Source of the DNA: Myxococcus stipitatus
GTDB taxonomy: Bacteria > Myxococcota > Myxococcia > Myxococcales > Myxococcaceae
Assembly (NCBI RefSeq): GCF_037414475.1
Contig: NZ_CP147913.1
Span: 9,806,501-9,870,500 of the forward strand
Length of the DNA stretch: 64,000 bases
Reading direction: 5' to 3'
Part shown: one piece after another, positions 1 through 9,921 of the stretch
Layout: each line of letters opens with the position of its first letter
How positions within the stretch are numbered: the first letter of the stretch is position 1
Made by a program: the position numbers and the translations under genes
The notes under the pieces: model-generated
Seen by the model: only the letters and a program-made list of their open reading frames with translations
Told to the model about the DNA's origin: nothing
Databases searched by the model: none

Positions 1-288
1 GCGCGCCTGTTCGAGGGCGCGGACGTGCTGTGCCTGGATGCGCAGTACACGCCGGAGGAGTACGACGGCCGCCGGGGCATCCCGAAGAAAGGCTGGGGCC
101 ACTCGACGATGATGGACGCGGCGGGCGTGGCGAAGTCCGTGGGCGCGCGCCGTCTGTGCCTGTTCCACCATGACCCGGCGCACTCGGACGAGGTGCTCGA
201 GGACATGGCCGAGCAGGCCCGCTCCATCTTCCCCGTGTGTGAGCCGGCGCGCGAGGGCCAGCGGCTGCTGCTGGGCCGCGCGGCCTGA
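1..288 (+). CDS. MBL-fold metallo-hydrolase, C-terminal part (5' truncated)
   Basis: The reading frame is open from the first base, so this is only the last 95 residues. The tail has the pattern of cytosolic metallo-beta-lactamase-fold hydrolases of the phosphodiesterase-like type: an LDAQYTPEEY stretch, whose Asp would be a bridging metal ligand, then GWGHST and LFHHDPAHSD, which supply late metal-binding His residues. These proteins usually cleave phosphodiester or related bonds with two metal ions. The N-terminal HxHxDH motif lies outside the window, so activity and substrate cannot be judged. The next gene follows on the same strand, so co-transcription with the sigma-54 activator is plausible. 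Confidence 0.7.
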   Translation, partial: ARLFEGADVLCLDAQYTPEEYDGRRGIPKKGWGHSTMMDAAGVAKSVGARRLCLFHHDPAHSDEVLEDMAEQARSIFPVCEPAREGQRLLLGRAA

Positions 289-360
289 GAGGTGGGCCGG
301 ACGATGCCAGGTGAATGCTATGGTGACGCTTCGGCCTTCATTCTTCCGCCCCTGCCCACC

Positions 361-1884
<1,524 letters not shown>

Positions 1885-2020
1885 CGCGCTCCGTCGGCCG
1901 GCCCCCTCGAGGACAGCCGGGCCACCCGGGAATTCTCCCCTGAAACGGACAAGGCGTGCCTCCCGGAACAACCTGGAGCATGCTGGGGCGGCACAAACAT
2001 GCCGTTCGAGGGGGAGTCCG

Positions 2021-4348
2021 ATGAAGGTGATTGAGACGTTGGTCAACCTGCCCACGGAGCTGGCCGAGAAGATTCCGGACGTGAAGCTGCAGGAGCAGGA
2101 CATCCGGGTGACGCTGGCCCAGGAGGGGCTGACGCGCGGCGGAATCCTGCCGCCCAAGCTGAGCCTGGCGGACTTCGCGCTCTCCTTCGAGGCCAGCGCG
2201 GAGGCGACGGTCCGCAACTTCAACTCGGTGGGCGACGTGGACGAGAACGGCGTGGTGGGAGAGGCCCCGCCCGCGAACGCGCCCCCTTCGGACCTGCCTC
2301 GCCCGCAGCTCCTCCTGGGAGGGAGCGTGGGGTGGATGCGCTATCAAGCCTCCGCGCGCATCAAGGCGGCGGCGTCCGGCGGCTGGTCCATGGTCACCGT
2401 CAACGGCCAGACAGAGCTGTCCGCCACCCTCAGCGACTACCGCGCCCATCCGCTGACCCGCAACATGCGCGAGGCCGCGAAGGAGGACCTGGCCCAGCCG
2501 CGCCTGTTGGTGCTGTCCACCGACCTGACGAAGATGGGGACGGGGGACGCGGTCGCGTGGCGGGTGCGCGGCATGCTGGAGACGGGGCTGGACCTGGGCT
2601 GGGCCGACCTCTTCACGTCGAACCTGTCGGACCTGTCGTTCGTCCGCAACAGCGAGCTCATTGAACTGAAGAGCTCCCTTGTCGCCCTGGTGCGGGCCCG
2701 CGTGTCGCTGGTGGATGACTACCAGCTCAGCTTCTCGCGCCCCAGCCCAGGCCGCATCCACCTGGCGGTGCGCAAGGCGAAGTCCCACGAGGCCTCGAGC
2801 GGCGCGGGCCTGGGAATCACCGTGGCGTTCTCCGACCCCGAGGCCGTGCAGGCGCGGCTCAAGGAGGTGCTCTCCGCGCTCGCCGGTCAGGCCGAGTCGA
2901 AGGTGGACGAGCTCATCGAGAAGGCACTCCGCAAGGTGCTCTCCGTGGAGGAGGAAGCGCTGCTGCGCGCGGTGCTGGAGCGGCTGGGGTTGGATCCGCA
3001 GATCATCAACCTGGACCACCTGAAGCAGGAGTGGGAGCAGTTCAAGCAGAAGGTGGAGTCCGCCCTCGAGAAGGTGGTGAAGGCCCGCGTCTCCAGCGCG
3101 TTCCAGTACGAGTACCTGCGCATCTCCGAGTCCGCCTCGCTGCTGGAGGTCGAGTTGGACGAGGCCACCGCGCTGCGCTTCCACGGCGCGCTGTTGCGCG
3201 GCAACCTGGTGGACCTGCTGGAGTGGCTGCGCGAGCCGTCCAACGCGGGCACCTTCACGCTGAAGAACTACCTCAACTCGGCGTCCTTCACGCTTCAGCA
3301 GACCGTGGGCTTCTCGCTCTCGGTGGGCACGTTCGAGGTGCTCAAGTCGCGCAACACGCTCAAGCAGACCTGGGTCTCCCAGGAGAACATGCAGGGCGCG
3401 CGGCGGCAGGCGTTCCTGGGACGGCGCGCGTACGAAGACTCGCTGATGGGCCACCGCAACCGGTGGATGGTGGACTTCCAGGCGGACATGGAGTCCTTCG
3501 CGCCGGCGCCCGCGGCGTCGGACTTCCGCTACGGCCTGCACATGTTGCTGTGGGGCCAGAAGAAGAAGCTCACGAAGCAGGAGCTCCAGCAGGCGGTGGA
3601 TGACGCCGTCGTCTGGGGCGTGCTCGACGCCAACGACGCCTCCAAGGTGACGTCGACGCTGGCGGCCCACCTGGGCAAGGTGGACGTGCAGACCCAGGTC
3701 GAACTCAAGGTGTCCGATGCGATGCTGCGCGAGCTGGTGCCGGGCCTTCAGACCTTCGACCTCAAGCTCTTCTCGAGGGCACTCGCGCGCGCCATGCCGT
3801 GGAGCGAGCAGACGGCCCGCGTCTCCTCCGAGTTCCGCAAGCTCGTCTACGCGCCCATCTGGGAGTCCTACCTCGCCGAGGTGATGAACAAGGGCAGCTT
3901 CCTGTCCGGGGACCTCTCCCCCACCCGCGCCGCGCAGATCGCCGCGTGGTTCATCGAGAAGGACTCCACGGTGAAGCAGCTCGCCGCGGACCTGCTCCTG
4001 CGCGAGAAGACGTGGCAGCCACCCGGAGGCAACTTCAGCTTCGCCGAGGTCACGGACAAGAACCGCAACACGCTGGCCAAGTGCCGCCGCTTCGTGGATG
4101 GGCTCGTGCGCCTGCGCAGGTCCATCGAGGAGCGGCGCAGCGGTGAGGAGCTGCGCACCGTGCACAGCGACATGGAAGGCATGTGGAACACCGGCTTCCA
4201 CCTGCGCGCCGCGGGCGCCGTCCTGGCCGAGGTCGCGAAGGCCACGCCTCGGGGACTGGGCGGCATCGAGCGCACGTTCACCGTACGGCTGGCGGACAGC
4301 CAGGAGCAGCTCGTGTTCTCCACGGCGTGGGGTCCCACGACACCGTGA
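2021..4348 (+). CDS. Large protein of unknown function (775 aa)
   Basis: The start is ATG 2021, preceded by a good GGGGGAG ribosome-binding site at about 2009-2015. An in-frame extension upstream runs through the end of the activator gene and is rejected. The protein has no signal peptide, no clear membrane segment and no motif I recognise. It is rich in Leu, Ser, Glu and Lys. A helical, charged stretch at about residues 285-375 (many Glu/Lys/Val) may be coiled coil, and the flanking parts look like mixed alpha/beta with beta-sandwich character. It lies 136 bp downstream of the sigma-54 activator on the same strand and could be its target or partner, but nothing in the sequence proves this. 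It appears intact, with codon use like its neighbours. A large cytoplasmic structural or scaffold protein is possible; I assign no function. Confidence 0.75.
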   Translation: MKVIETLVNLPTELAEKIPDVKLQEQDIRVTLAQEGLTRGGILPPKLSLADFALSFEASAEATVRNFNSVGDVDENGVVGEAPPANAPPSDLPRPQLLLGGSVGWMRYQASARIKAAASGGWSMVTVNGQTELSATLSDYRAHPLTRNMREAAKEDLAQPRLLVLSTDLTKMGTGDAVAWRVRGMLETGLDLGWADLFTSNLSDLSFVRNSELIELKSSLVALVRARVSLVDDYQLSFSRPSPGRIHLAVRKAKSHEASSGAGLGITVAFSDPEAVQARLKEVLSALAGQAESKVDELIEKALRKVLSVEEEALLRAVLERLGLDPQIINLDHLKQEWEQFKQKVESALEKVVKARVSSAFQYEYLRISESASLLEVELDEATALRFHGALLRGNLVDLLEWLREPSNAGTFTLKNYLNSASFTLQQTVGFSLSVGTFEVLKSRNTLKQTWVSQENMQGARRQAFLGRRAYEDSLMGHRNRWMVDFQADMESFAPAPAASDFRYGLHMLLWGQKKKLTKQELQQAVDDAVVWGVLDANDASKVTSTLAAHLGKVDVQTQVELKVSDAMLRELVPGLQTFDLKLFSRALARAMPWSEQTARVSSEFRKLVYAPIWESYLAEVMNKGSFLSGDLSPTRAAQIAAWFIEKDSTVKQLAADLLLREKTWQPPGGNFSFAEVTDKNRNTLAKCRRFVDGLVRLRRSIEERRSGEELRTVHSDMEGMWNTGFHLRAAGAVLAEVAKATPRGLGGIERTFTVRLADSQEQLVFSTAWGPTTP

Positions 4349-4364
4349 GGCACATGCCTCGCGC

Positions 4365-5219
4365 TCACATCGAGCGCGAGAGCACCACCGCGGCGGCCAT
4401 GGACATCGCTCCGGCCGCCGCGAAGTGCATCCAGGCCCGGCGCGACAGGCGGGAGCGGAGGGACTCGAGTTCGGAGCCCATCACCACCAGCGCCGCCCGC
4501 CGCTTCTGGCCGCGCAGGACGTAGGTTCCCTCGAGGGGGCCGCGGCTCAGCTCTCCCACCACGAAGCAGCGCTCCCCCGGCATCCCCACGCGCTCCCAGG
4601 ACAGCGCCTGGGGCTCCGCGAGAGGTGCCCACGGAGGCGTGCTGCACCGGCGTGGACAGACCGGCGCCATCACCGATGCGGGCGAGAAACACACACGCGC
4701 CCGCGCATGGACTCCCCGGAGGGTCAGCGTGGGGGAGTAGCCGCGCTCGTGGGACAGGAGCGCGCCCTTCCTTCCGTCCTCGGCCACGGTGCGGACCTCG
4801 GACTCGAAGAACGCACAGGAGATGCCGCCGGGAGACGAGAGGACCTCCTCCGCGTCGAGCGTCCCTTGGAAGACACCCCACCCTCGGGTCTCCCCCGAGC
4901 GCAGCGCCGCCACCGCGTCATCCAAGGACCGCGGCGCCGAGCCACCCAGCTCATCCGCGTTCATCCACACCCGGGAGCCCCGCACCACCAGCAGGGCCGC
5001 GACCATCATCAGCGCGAGCCCCACGGACTTGTCCACGGCCTCGGAAGACAGGACGTCCTGTGTCCAGAGCGCACCCAAGGCCAGGAGACCGAACCAGAGG
5101 GCCAGCCCCCGAGGAGGCCGTGACGCCATGCACCGGCGGCCCTGGCTGAACGCAGCCGACACCAGCGCCGCCAGGAACGCGGCGTAGATCGGCGCAACGA
5201 GGACGCGCCAGACGCTCAT
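4365..5219 (-). CDS. Small membrane protein, possibly GIDE/MUL1-like
   Basis: 284 residues, with hydrophobic segments near the N-terminus (about 5-24 and 40-55), another at 64-80 and a C-terminal one at about 264-280. Between them is a soluble part with the phrases SPGGISCAFFESEVRTV and GERCFVVGELSRGP followed by a GTYVLRG strand. That layout (membrane helices around a small beta domain followed by a late helix) recalls the GIDE/MUL1-type domain of bacterial membrane proteins, but the resemblance is weak and read by eye. The gene converges with the 775-residue gene, their stops lying 16 bp apart. It is likely an inner-membrane protein of unknown role. Confidence 0.65.
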   Translation of the reverse strand: MSVWRVLVAPIYAAFLAALVSAAFSQGRRCMASRPPRGLALWFGLLALGALWTQDVLSSEAVDKSVGLALMMVAALLVVRGSRVWMNADELGGSAPRSLDDAVAALRSGETRGWGVFQGTLDAEEVLSSPGGISCAFFESEVRTVAEDGRKGALLSHERGYSPTLTLRGVHARARVCFSPASVMAPVCPRRCSTPPWAPLAEPQALSWERVGMPGERCFVVGELSRGPLEGTYVLRGQKRRAALVVMGSELESLRSRLSRRAWMHFAAAGAMSMAAAVVLSRSM

Positions 5220-5541
5220 CCCTACCCTCCGGCAGCCAGGCCTGGGCTCGTTGCACCGGGCCTCCGACAGCGTGGGAAGGTGGGGCGCATGAGCAGCGCG
5301 CGCAAGGCCACGCGAGGCGGCGCTCGGCCGGGTGCGCCTCAGGTGTTCGAAACATGAGGCTTTCTGAAGCAGCGCACACGGCCAGGCGCACGGCCTGGTC
5401 GGTGGGCACGGGCGCGGCGATCACCCTCCCCGCACCGTTGATTCTCATGCCCAACGTCGCCGGTGTCGTCGACTCAGACAGGCCGCTCGCTCTCCAACTC
5501 GCTTCGGCTCGAGGTCTACTGGGACCTTTACGGGTCGGGAG
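5220..5541. other. Intergenic region, 322 bp
   Basis: It lies between the start of the small membrane-protein gene and the end of the kinase gene, both on the minus strand, so it should hold the promoter of the former and the terminator of the latter. The only structure I see is a weak hairpin (CCAGGC at 5382-5387 with GCCTGG at 5393-5398), too far from the kinase stop to be convincing. Short reading frames here lack coding character. Confidence 0.5.
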
Positions 5542-8076
5542 CTACTGCTCCTGAACGCCGGCGACATTGCGCTTGGGACGTGCCTCCAGTTGGCCGCGCA
5601 CCTTCAAGTCATCAAAGGTGCAGGCGAGGTTGCGGCATCCCACCGCCACCTTGCCCACGCGGTGGGCCAGCCCCGGCAACAACTTCCGGGCGAAGCGCTG
5701 CCGGCCCAGGAAGCCCTCCGCGAGCACGGCGCCACCCTTCATCGGGCTCAGCTTCAGCCGCACCAGATACGGCCCCGTCGTGGGCAAGGGCATCTCGTCC
5801 TCGACGAGCCCGTCGGTGTCCTGTGCGCTGTTGCCGACGACCTCCTGCCCGTCCTCCGTGAAGTAGCGCCACGCCAGACGCATGCCCACCTCGGGGATGG
5901 CGAAGGCGGACACCTGGAGGTCCTTGATGCGGAAGGACAGCTCGCCGTAGTGCTGGGCATCAGACTCCTCGGGGTACTCATTCCCGAGCGGCTTGACGTC
6001 CATCACCACCTGCGCGTCGAAGTTGTCGGCCGCGAAGTAGCGGTGCGCAACGTAGGCGCGAGGCACCAGTCGCCGCCCTCCCGCGTCCTGGCCTCCCTGC
6101 CACGCGCGGAGCTGGCCGTCCTGAAGCTTCCAGTCACCGCTGTGGAGGTTGATCTCCTCCGTGCCCTTGTCGTCGAAGGAGACCTCGAAGCGGGACTCGC
6201 CCTCCGGCGTCGTCGACTCCACCAGCGTCGCCGTGGCGAAGGCCTCATGGTACGTGTTCGGCGGCCACGCCTTGGTGCCCCCGCGGACCTTCACGCCCTC
6301 GGTGCCGATGACGACCTTGTCGTCCTTGCCCAGGTGGACGCTCATCGGGACCATCTTGGCGACAATGCCCAACACCGCGGCCGCCCCCACGACCGTCAGC
6401 CCCGCGCGCATGCCGCGCCAACCGGAGCGGAAACGGCGCGCGAGCTGACTCGTGGACCGGCGCCGGGTCCGAGGCTGGCGATCCGTGAGGAGCCCCGCCG
6501 CCAGGGCCGGCACCGACGACGTGGAGATCATCACCTCCAGGGCGGAACAGAGGTCCCCCGCCTTCGCGTAGCGGGCCTCGGGGTCCGTCTCCAGGAGGCG
6601 CTCCACCACCAGGTCCACGCGCGGGTCCAACCCCGGCACCCGCTGCGACGGCAGCTTGAAGCGCCCCAGCGGCAGCTCGCCGGTGAGGACCTCGTAGAGC
6701 ACCACGCCCAGCGAGAACAGGTCGGCGCGGCCGTCGACGTTCTTCGCGTCGCGCCGCTGCTCCGGGGCCATGTAGTTGAGCGTGCCCATGGCCACCGCCG
6801 TCGCGGTGAGCTGAAGCCGTGACTCAGACTGCCGGATGCCCGCCAGCCCGAAGTCCGCCACCTTCACGTTGCCACGCCCATCCAGCAGGATGTTCTCCGG
6901 CTTGAGGTCGCGGTGGATGATGTCCTTGTCATGGGCGCACTCGATGGCGCGCGCCACCTGGAGCAGCAGCTTCAAGCCCTGCTGCGGCGAGAGCGAGCTC
7001 GCGGAGATGGCCTCCCGCAGCGAGCGCCCCTCCACGAACTCCATGACGAAGTAGTAGTGCTCACCCGCGACGCCGCGGTCGATGATCTGCACGATGTTCG
7101 GATGATTGAGGGCGGCGAGCGCCGTGGCCTCCTTCTCGAACCGGGCGACGAACTCCGGGTCCTTCGCCAGCTTCGGCGGAAGGAGCTTCACCGCCACCGT
7201 GCGCCCGAGCGACGTCTGGCGCGCGAGCCACACCTCGCCCATGCCCCCGCGCCCCAGCATCTCCTGGAGCTCGAACCCGGGCAGGTCCACCTTGGCCGCC
7301 GCCACGAACGTCTCGACGGCGTGAGGGTCCATGTCCGAGTCCGCCCGGCCACGTCCCGTGGGCGTCGAGGAGCGCACCAGCGTCGCGCCCATCGGCTCAT
7401 CCATCCGGGCGGCCACCGAGGGCAGCGCCACGCCACTCGGCCCCTCCACGGCTCCAGACGCCTCGCGCGAGTCCCCCTCCGGCATCGGAACGCCAGGCAG
7501 CGCGACACCTCGCGGGGATGTGTCCTCGTCTCCCGGAGACACACCGGCATGGCCCGCGACTCGAACGTCCTCCGCCTTTGAAGAAGGCACATCGGTGCTG
7601 GACTGCCGCGCTGACGGGCTCTCGTTCACGGCTTCCCCCACGTCTCCAGGAACCGCCGACGACGCGCCGCCCGAGCGCGAGACACCACTCGACCGCATGC
7701 CACTCCCCTGCCCCACCTTCGAATTTCCCGGCCCTGAATCCTGCGCGACTTCATGCGGGTCCTGCACCTGGGTGGCATCCCGCAGCGCCCCGCCATTGGC
7801 GTAGGGCGCGCTCGAGATGCGCTCATCCGCGCGCAGCCCCGGCACCACCGTGTCCCGCGTGTGCTCATCTCGCGCGCGATGCGGCGCGAACGTCACGTTC
7901 GACCCTGTGTCCCTCGAAATCGACGAGAGGTTCTGCGTCCCCTGCCGCGCGCTGCTCACGTCCTGGCGGCGCACCTCGAACCGGATGCCGCAGCGGCACG
8001 TCAACTTCTGGCCGCTGACGTAGACCCGGGTGTCGTGCTGGGTCCCGCAGTTGGGACACTCCTGGGTCGTCGTCAT
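5542..8076 (-). CDS. Serine/threonine protein kinase with N-terminal zinc ribbon and extracytoplasmic domain
   Basis: An 844-residue Hanks-type kinase. The N-terminus has CPNC and CRC pairs (residues 7-29), a small zinc-ribbon-like domain. A long Ser/Gly/Pro-rich, probably disordered linker follows to about residue 260. The catalytic domain (about 268-520) is complete: glycine loop GRGGMG, AVK with Lys297, HRDLKPEN (388-395), DFG (408-410) and APE (437-439). One membrane helix (about 558-575) precedes a roughly 260-residue C-terminal part, rich in beta structure, that would lie outside the cytoplasm and could be a laminin-G/concanavalin-like sensor. Its ATG overlaps the TGA of the upstream cyclase gene (ATGA, 8073-8076), so the two are translationally coupled. 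The cyclase carries an FHA domain, a phosphothreonine reader, so the kinase may phosphorylate a ligand for it; that link is inference. Confidence 0.93.
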   Translation of the reverse strand: MTTTQECPNCGTQHDTRVYVSGQKLTCRCGIRFEVRRQDVSSARQGTQNLSSISRDTGSNVTFAPHRARDEHTRDTVVPGLRADERISSAPYANGGALRDATQVQDPHEVAQDSGPGNSKVGQGSGMRSSGVSRSGGASSAVPGDVGEAVNESPSARQSSTDVPSSKAEDVRVAGHAGVSPGDEDTSPRGVALPGVPMPEGDSREASGAVEGPSGVALPSVAARMDEPMGATLVRSSTPTGRGRADSDMDPHAVETFVAAAKVDLPGFELQEMLGRGGMGEVWLARQTSLGRTVAVKLLPPKLAKDPEFVARFEKEATALAALNHPNIVQIIDRGVAGEHYYFVMEFVEGRSLREAISASSLSPQQGLKLLLQVARAIECAHDKDIIHRDLKPENILLDGRGNVKVADFGLAGIRQSESRLQLTATAVAMGTLNYMAPEQRRDAKNVDGRADLFSLGVVLYEVLTGELPLGRFKLPSQRVPGLDPRVDLVVERLLETDPEARYAKAGDLCSALEVMISTSSVPALAAGLLTDRQPRTRRRSTSQLARRFRSGWRGMRAGLTVVGAAAVLGIVAKMVPMSVHLGKDDKVVIGTEGVKVRGGTKAWPPNTYHEAFATATLVESTTPEGESRFEVSFDDKGTEEINLHSGDWKLQDGQLRAWQGGQDAGGRRLVPRAYVAHRYFAADNFDAQVVMDVKPLGNEYPEESDAQHYGELSFRIKDLQVSAFAIPEVGMRLAWRYFTEDGQEVVGNSAQDTDGLVEDEMPLPTTGPYLVRLKLSPMKGGAVLAEGFLGRQRFARKLLPGLAHRVGKVAVGCRNLACTFDDLKVRGQLEARPKRNVAGVQEQ

Positions 8077-9734
8077 GCGCGGCGCGGGGAAGCGGCGGTC
8101 GTGTATTCCACGCCATGGACACGGTAGGTCGGAACGGCCTTCTCCTTGCCCTTGACCTGGAGCGCCGGCAGCTCCTCCACGTCAAAGCCCGCACCCGCCT
8201 TGCTCACCGTCGTCTCGGACGCGAGCACCTCGCCGCTCTTCGCCATGCCGCACAGGCGAGAGGCCGTGTTCACCGTGTCGCCAATGGCCGTGAACTCGTG
8301 CCGCTCCGCGCTGCCCATGTAGCCCACGACGGCCTGGCCCGTGTTGATGCCGATGCCCACCTCGATGGGCTTCTTGCCCGCCTCCACGCGCTGGCGGTTG
8401 ATGCCCTCCACCGCGTCCTGCATCTCCAGCGCCGCGCGCACCGCCCGCGCCGCGTCATCCGGATGGGAGAGCGGCGGGCCCCAGACCGCCATCACGCAGT
8501 CGCCGATGAACTTGTCCAGGTTCCCCTCGTAGCGGAACACCACGTCCGCCATCGACGAGAAGAACATGTTCAGCATCGAGACCACTTCCTGGGGCGACTC
8601 GTTCTCGGAGATGGTGGTGAAGCCCCGGATGTCCGCGAAGAGGCAGCTCACCTCCGCCAGACGGCTCTGCCGCAGGTCCTCCGTCTCGCCCGAAATCACC
8701 GCGTCCGCCACCGCCTTGGACAGGAAGCGGCTGAGCTCCGCGCGCGTGACGGCCTCCGCGCGGATCTGCTCGCCCAGCGCGGCGTTCTCCAGCGCGATGC
8801 TCGCCTGCGAGGCGATGCCGGAGAGGATGTTCAAGTCCTTCTCCGAGAACGCGTTGATCTGCTGCCGGCTGTCCAGGAACAGCACCGCCTGGATCTTCGA
8901 GTTCACCATCAGCGGCACGGCCATGGCCGAGCGGATGCCCTGCGCGACGATGCTCTCCGCCGCGGAGAAGCGCTCGTCGATGATGGCGTCCGCCGTCAGC
9001 ACCGCCTTGCCCGTCTCCACCACGCGCTTGAGCACGGTGTCGGAGAGCATCACGTTGACCGGCTTGCCCGTGCGGTGGTGCACCGCCGCCGGGATGAACT
9101 CCCCGTCCCCGGCGACCTTCAGGATGACGCCGTGGTCCGCCGCCAGGAGCTGGAAGGCCACCTTCAAGATCTGCTCGAACAGCCCTGTCTGGCTGCCCTG
9201 CAGACCCACCTGCCGGTGGAACTCATGGGCGATGCGCAGCTTCTCGTAGTCGCGGCGCAACGCCTCCACGTCGGTCATCTGCTCGACGGGGCGGAAGTTC
9301 TGCGGCACCTGGTCCATCTGCGCCAGGAAGGCGGGCATGGACACCGACTGCGCCACCACCGTCACCCCGGGAGCGGTGGGGGCGTTGGGGTTCACCGGGG
9401 GCTCTCCGCTGTGGAAGATGAGCCGGGAGGCACCCAGGGCAATCTCGTCCCCGTCCCGCAGGCGCAGCTCCTTCACCCGCTTGCCGTTGACGAACGTCCC
9501 GTTCGAGGACCCCAGGTCCTTGAGGACGAAGTCCTTGCCTACCCGCTCGATGGTCGCGTGCTCCTTGGAGACCTCGCGGTCCACCAGGCGCAGCGTGTTG
9601 GACGGATGCCGGCCGAGCGACGTCAGCGGCCCCAGGGGGAACTCCCCGAGGGTGCCGTCCGCGAAGCGCCCGGTCAGCCGGGGGCCTCGAAGCTGCCCGG
9701 ATTTGGGGGCGAATGGGGCGGGAACCTGGCTCAC
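8073..9734 (-). CDS. Class III adenylate cyclase with FHA and GAF domains
   Basis: This enzyme makes cyclic AMP from ATP. I start it at GTG 9734 (553 residues), preceded by GTGAGGA at good spacing. The longer frame to 9959 would run into truD on the other strand. Domains: FHA at about 25-110 (GRHPSN, SKEHA and SSNGTFVNG phosphothreonine-binding motifs), GAF at about 180-320, then the cyclase catalytic domain at about 360-545. The cyclase keeps both metal-binding Asp residues (FADIRGFT and FIGDCVMAVWG). It has Lys in NLDKFIGD and Asp in TAIGDTVN at the purine-specifying positions, pointing to ATP rather than GTP. There is no membrane segment. It is translationally coupled to the downstream Ser/Thr kinase. 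Fusion of a phosphopeptide reader, a small-molecule sensor and a cyclase implies that kinase signalling is converted into cAMP. Confidence 0.92.
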   Translation of the reverse strand: MSQVPAPFAPKSGQLRGPRLTGRFADGTLGEFPLGPLTSLGRHPSNTLRLVDREVSKEHATIERVGKDFVLKDLGSSNGTFVNGKRVKELRLRDGDEIALGASRLIFHSGEPPVNPNAPTAPGVTVVAQSVSMPAFLAQMDQVPQNFRPVEQMTDVEALRRDYEKLRIAHEFHRQVGLQGSQTGLFEQILKVAFQLLAADHGVILKVAGDGEFIPAAVHHRTGKPVNVMLSDTVLKRVVETGKAVLTADAIIDERFSAAESIVAQGIRSAMAVPLMVNSKIQAVLFLDSRQQINAFSEKDLNILSGIASQASIALENAALGEQIRAEAVTRAELSRFLSKAVADAVISGETEDLRQSRLAEVSCLFADIRGFTTISENESPQEVVSMLNMFFSSMADVVFRYEGNLDKFIGDCVMAVWGPPLSHPDDAARAVRAALEMQDAVEGINRQRVEAGKKPIEVGIGINTGQAVVGYMGSAERHEFTAIGDTVNTASRLCGMAKSGEVLASETTVSKAGAGFDVEELPALQVKGKEKAVPTYRVHGVEYTTAASPRRA

Positions 9735-9921
9735 GCGCGAATCCTCACCGGCCCGGACACTACCAGAGCCTTTCGGGCGCGGGGAACGTCTGGCGGGGCC
9801 CCCAGGCCTGCCGCCCCCCGGAGGGCTGCACGGCCGGTCAGGGTCCAGCACCTGGGACGGCGCGTCACCGGGGCCTACCACCCCGCTTCTCTCTAGAGGC
9901 CCACACTGGTAAGGGGGGCCC

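Noticed and set aside
5382..5398. Hairpin as terminator of the Ser/Thr kinase gene
   Set aside because: Only a 6-bp stem and more than 140 bp beyond the stop.
5463..5861. Plus-strand short frame in the intergenic region and kinase 3' end
   Set aside because: Runs antisense into the kinase and has no coding character.
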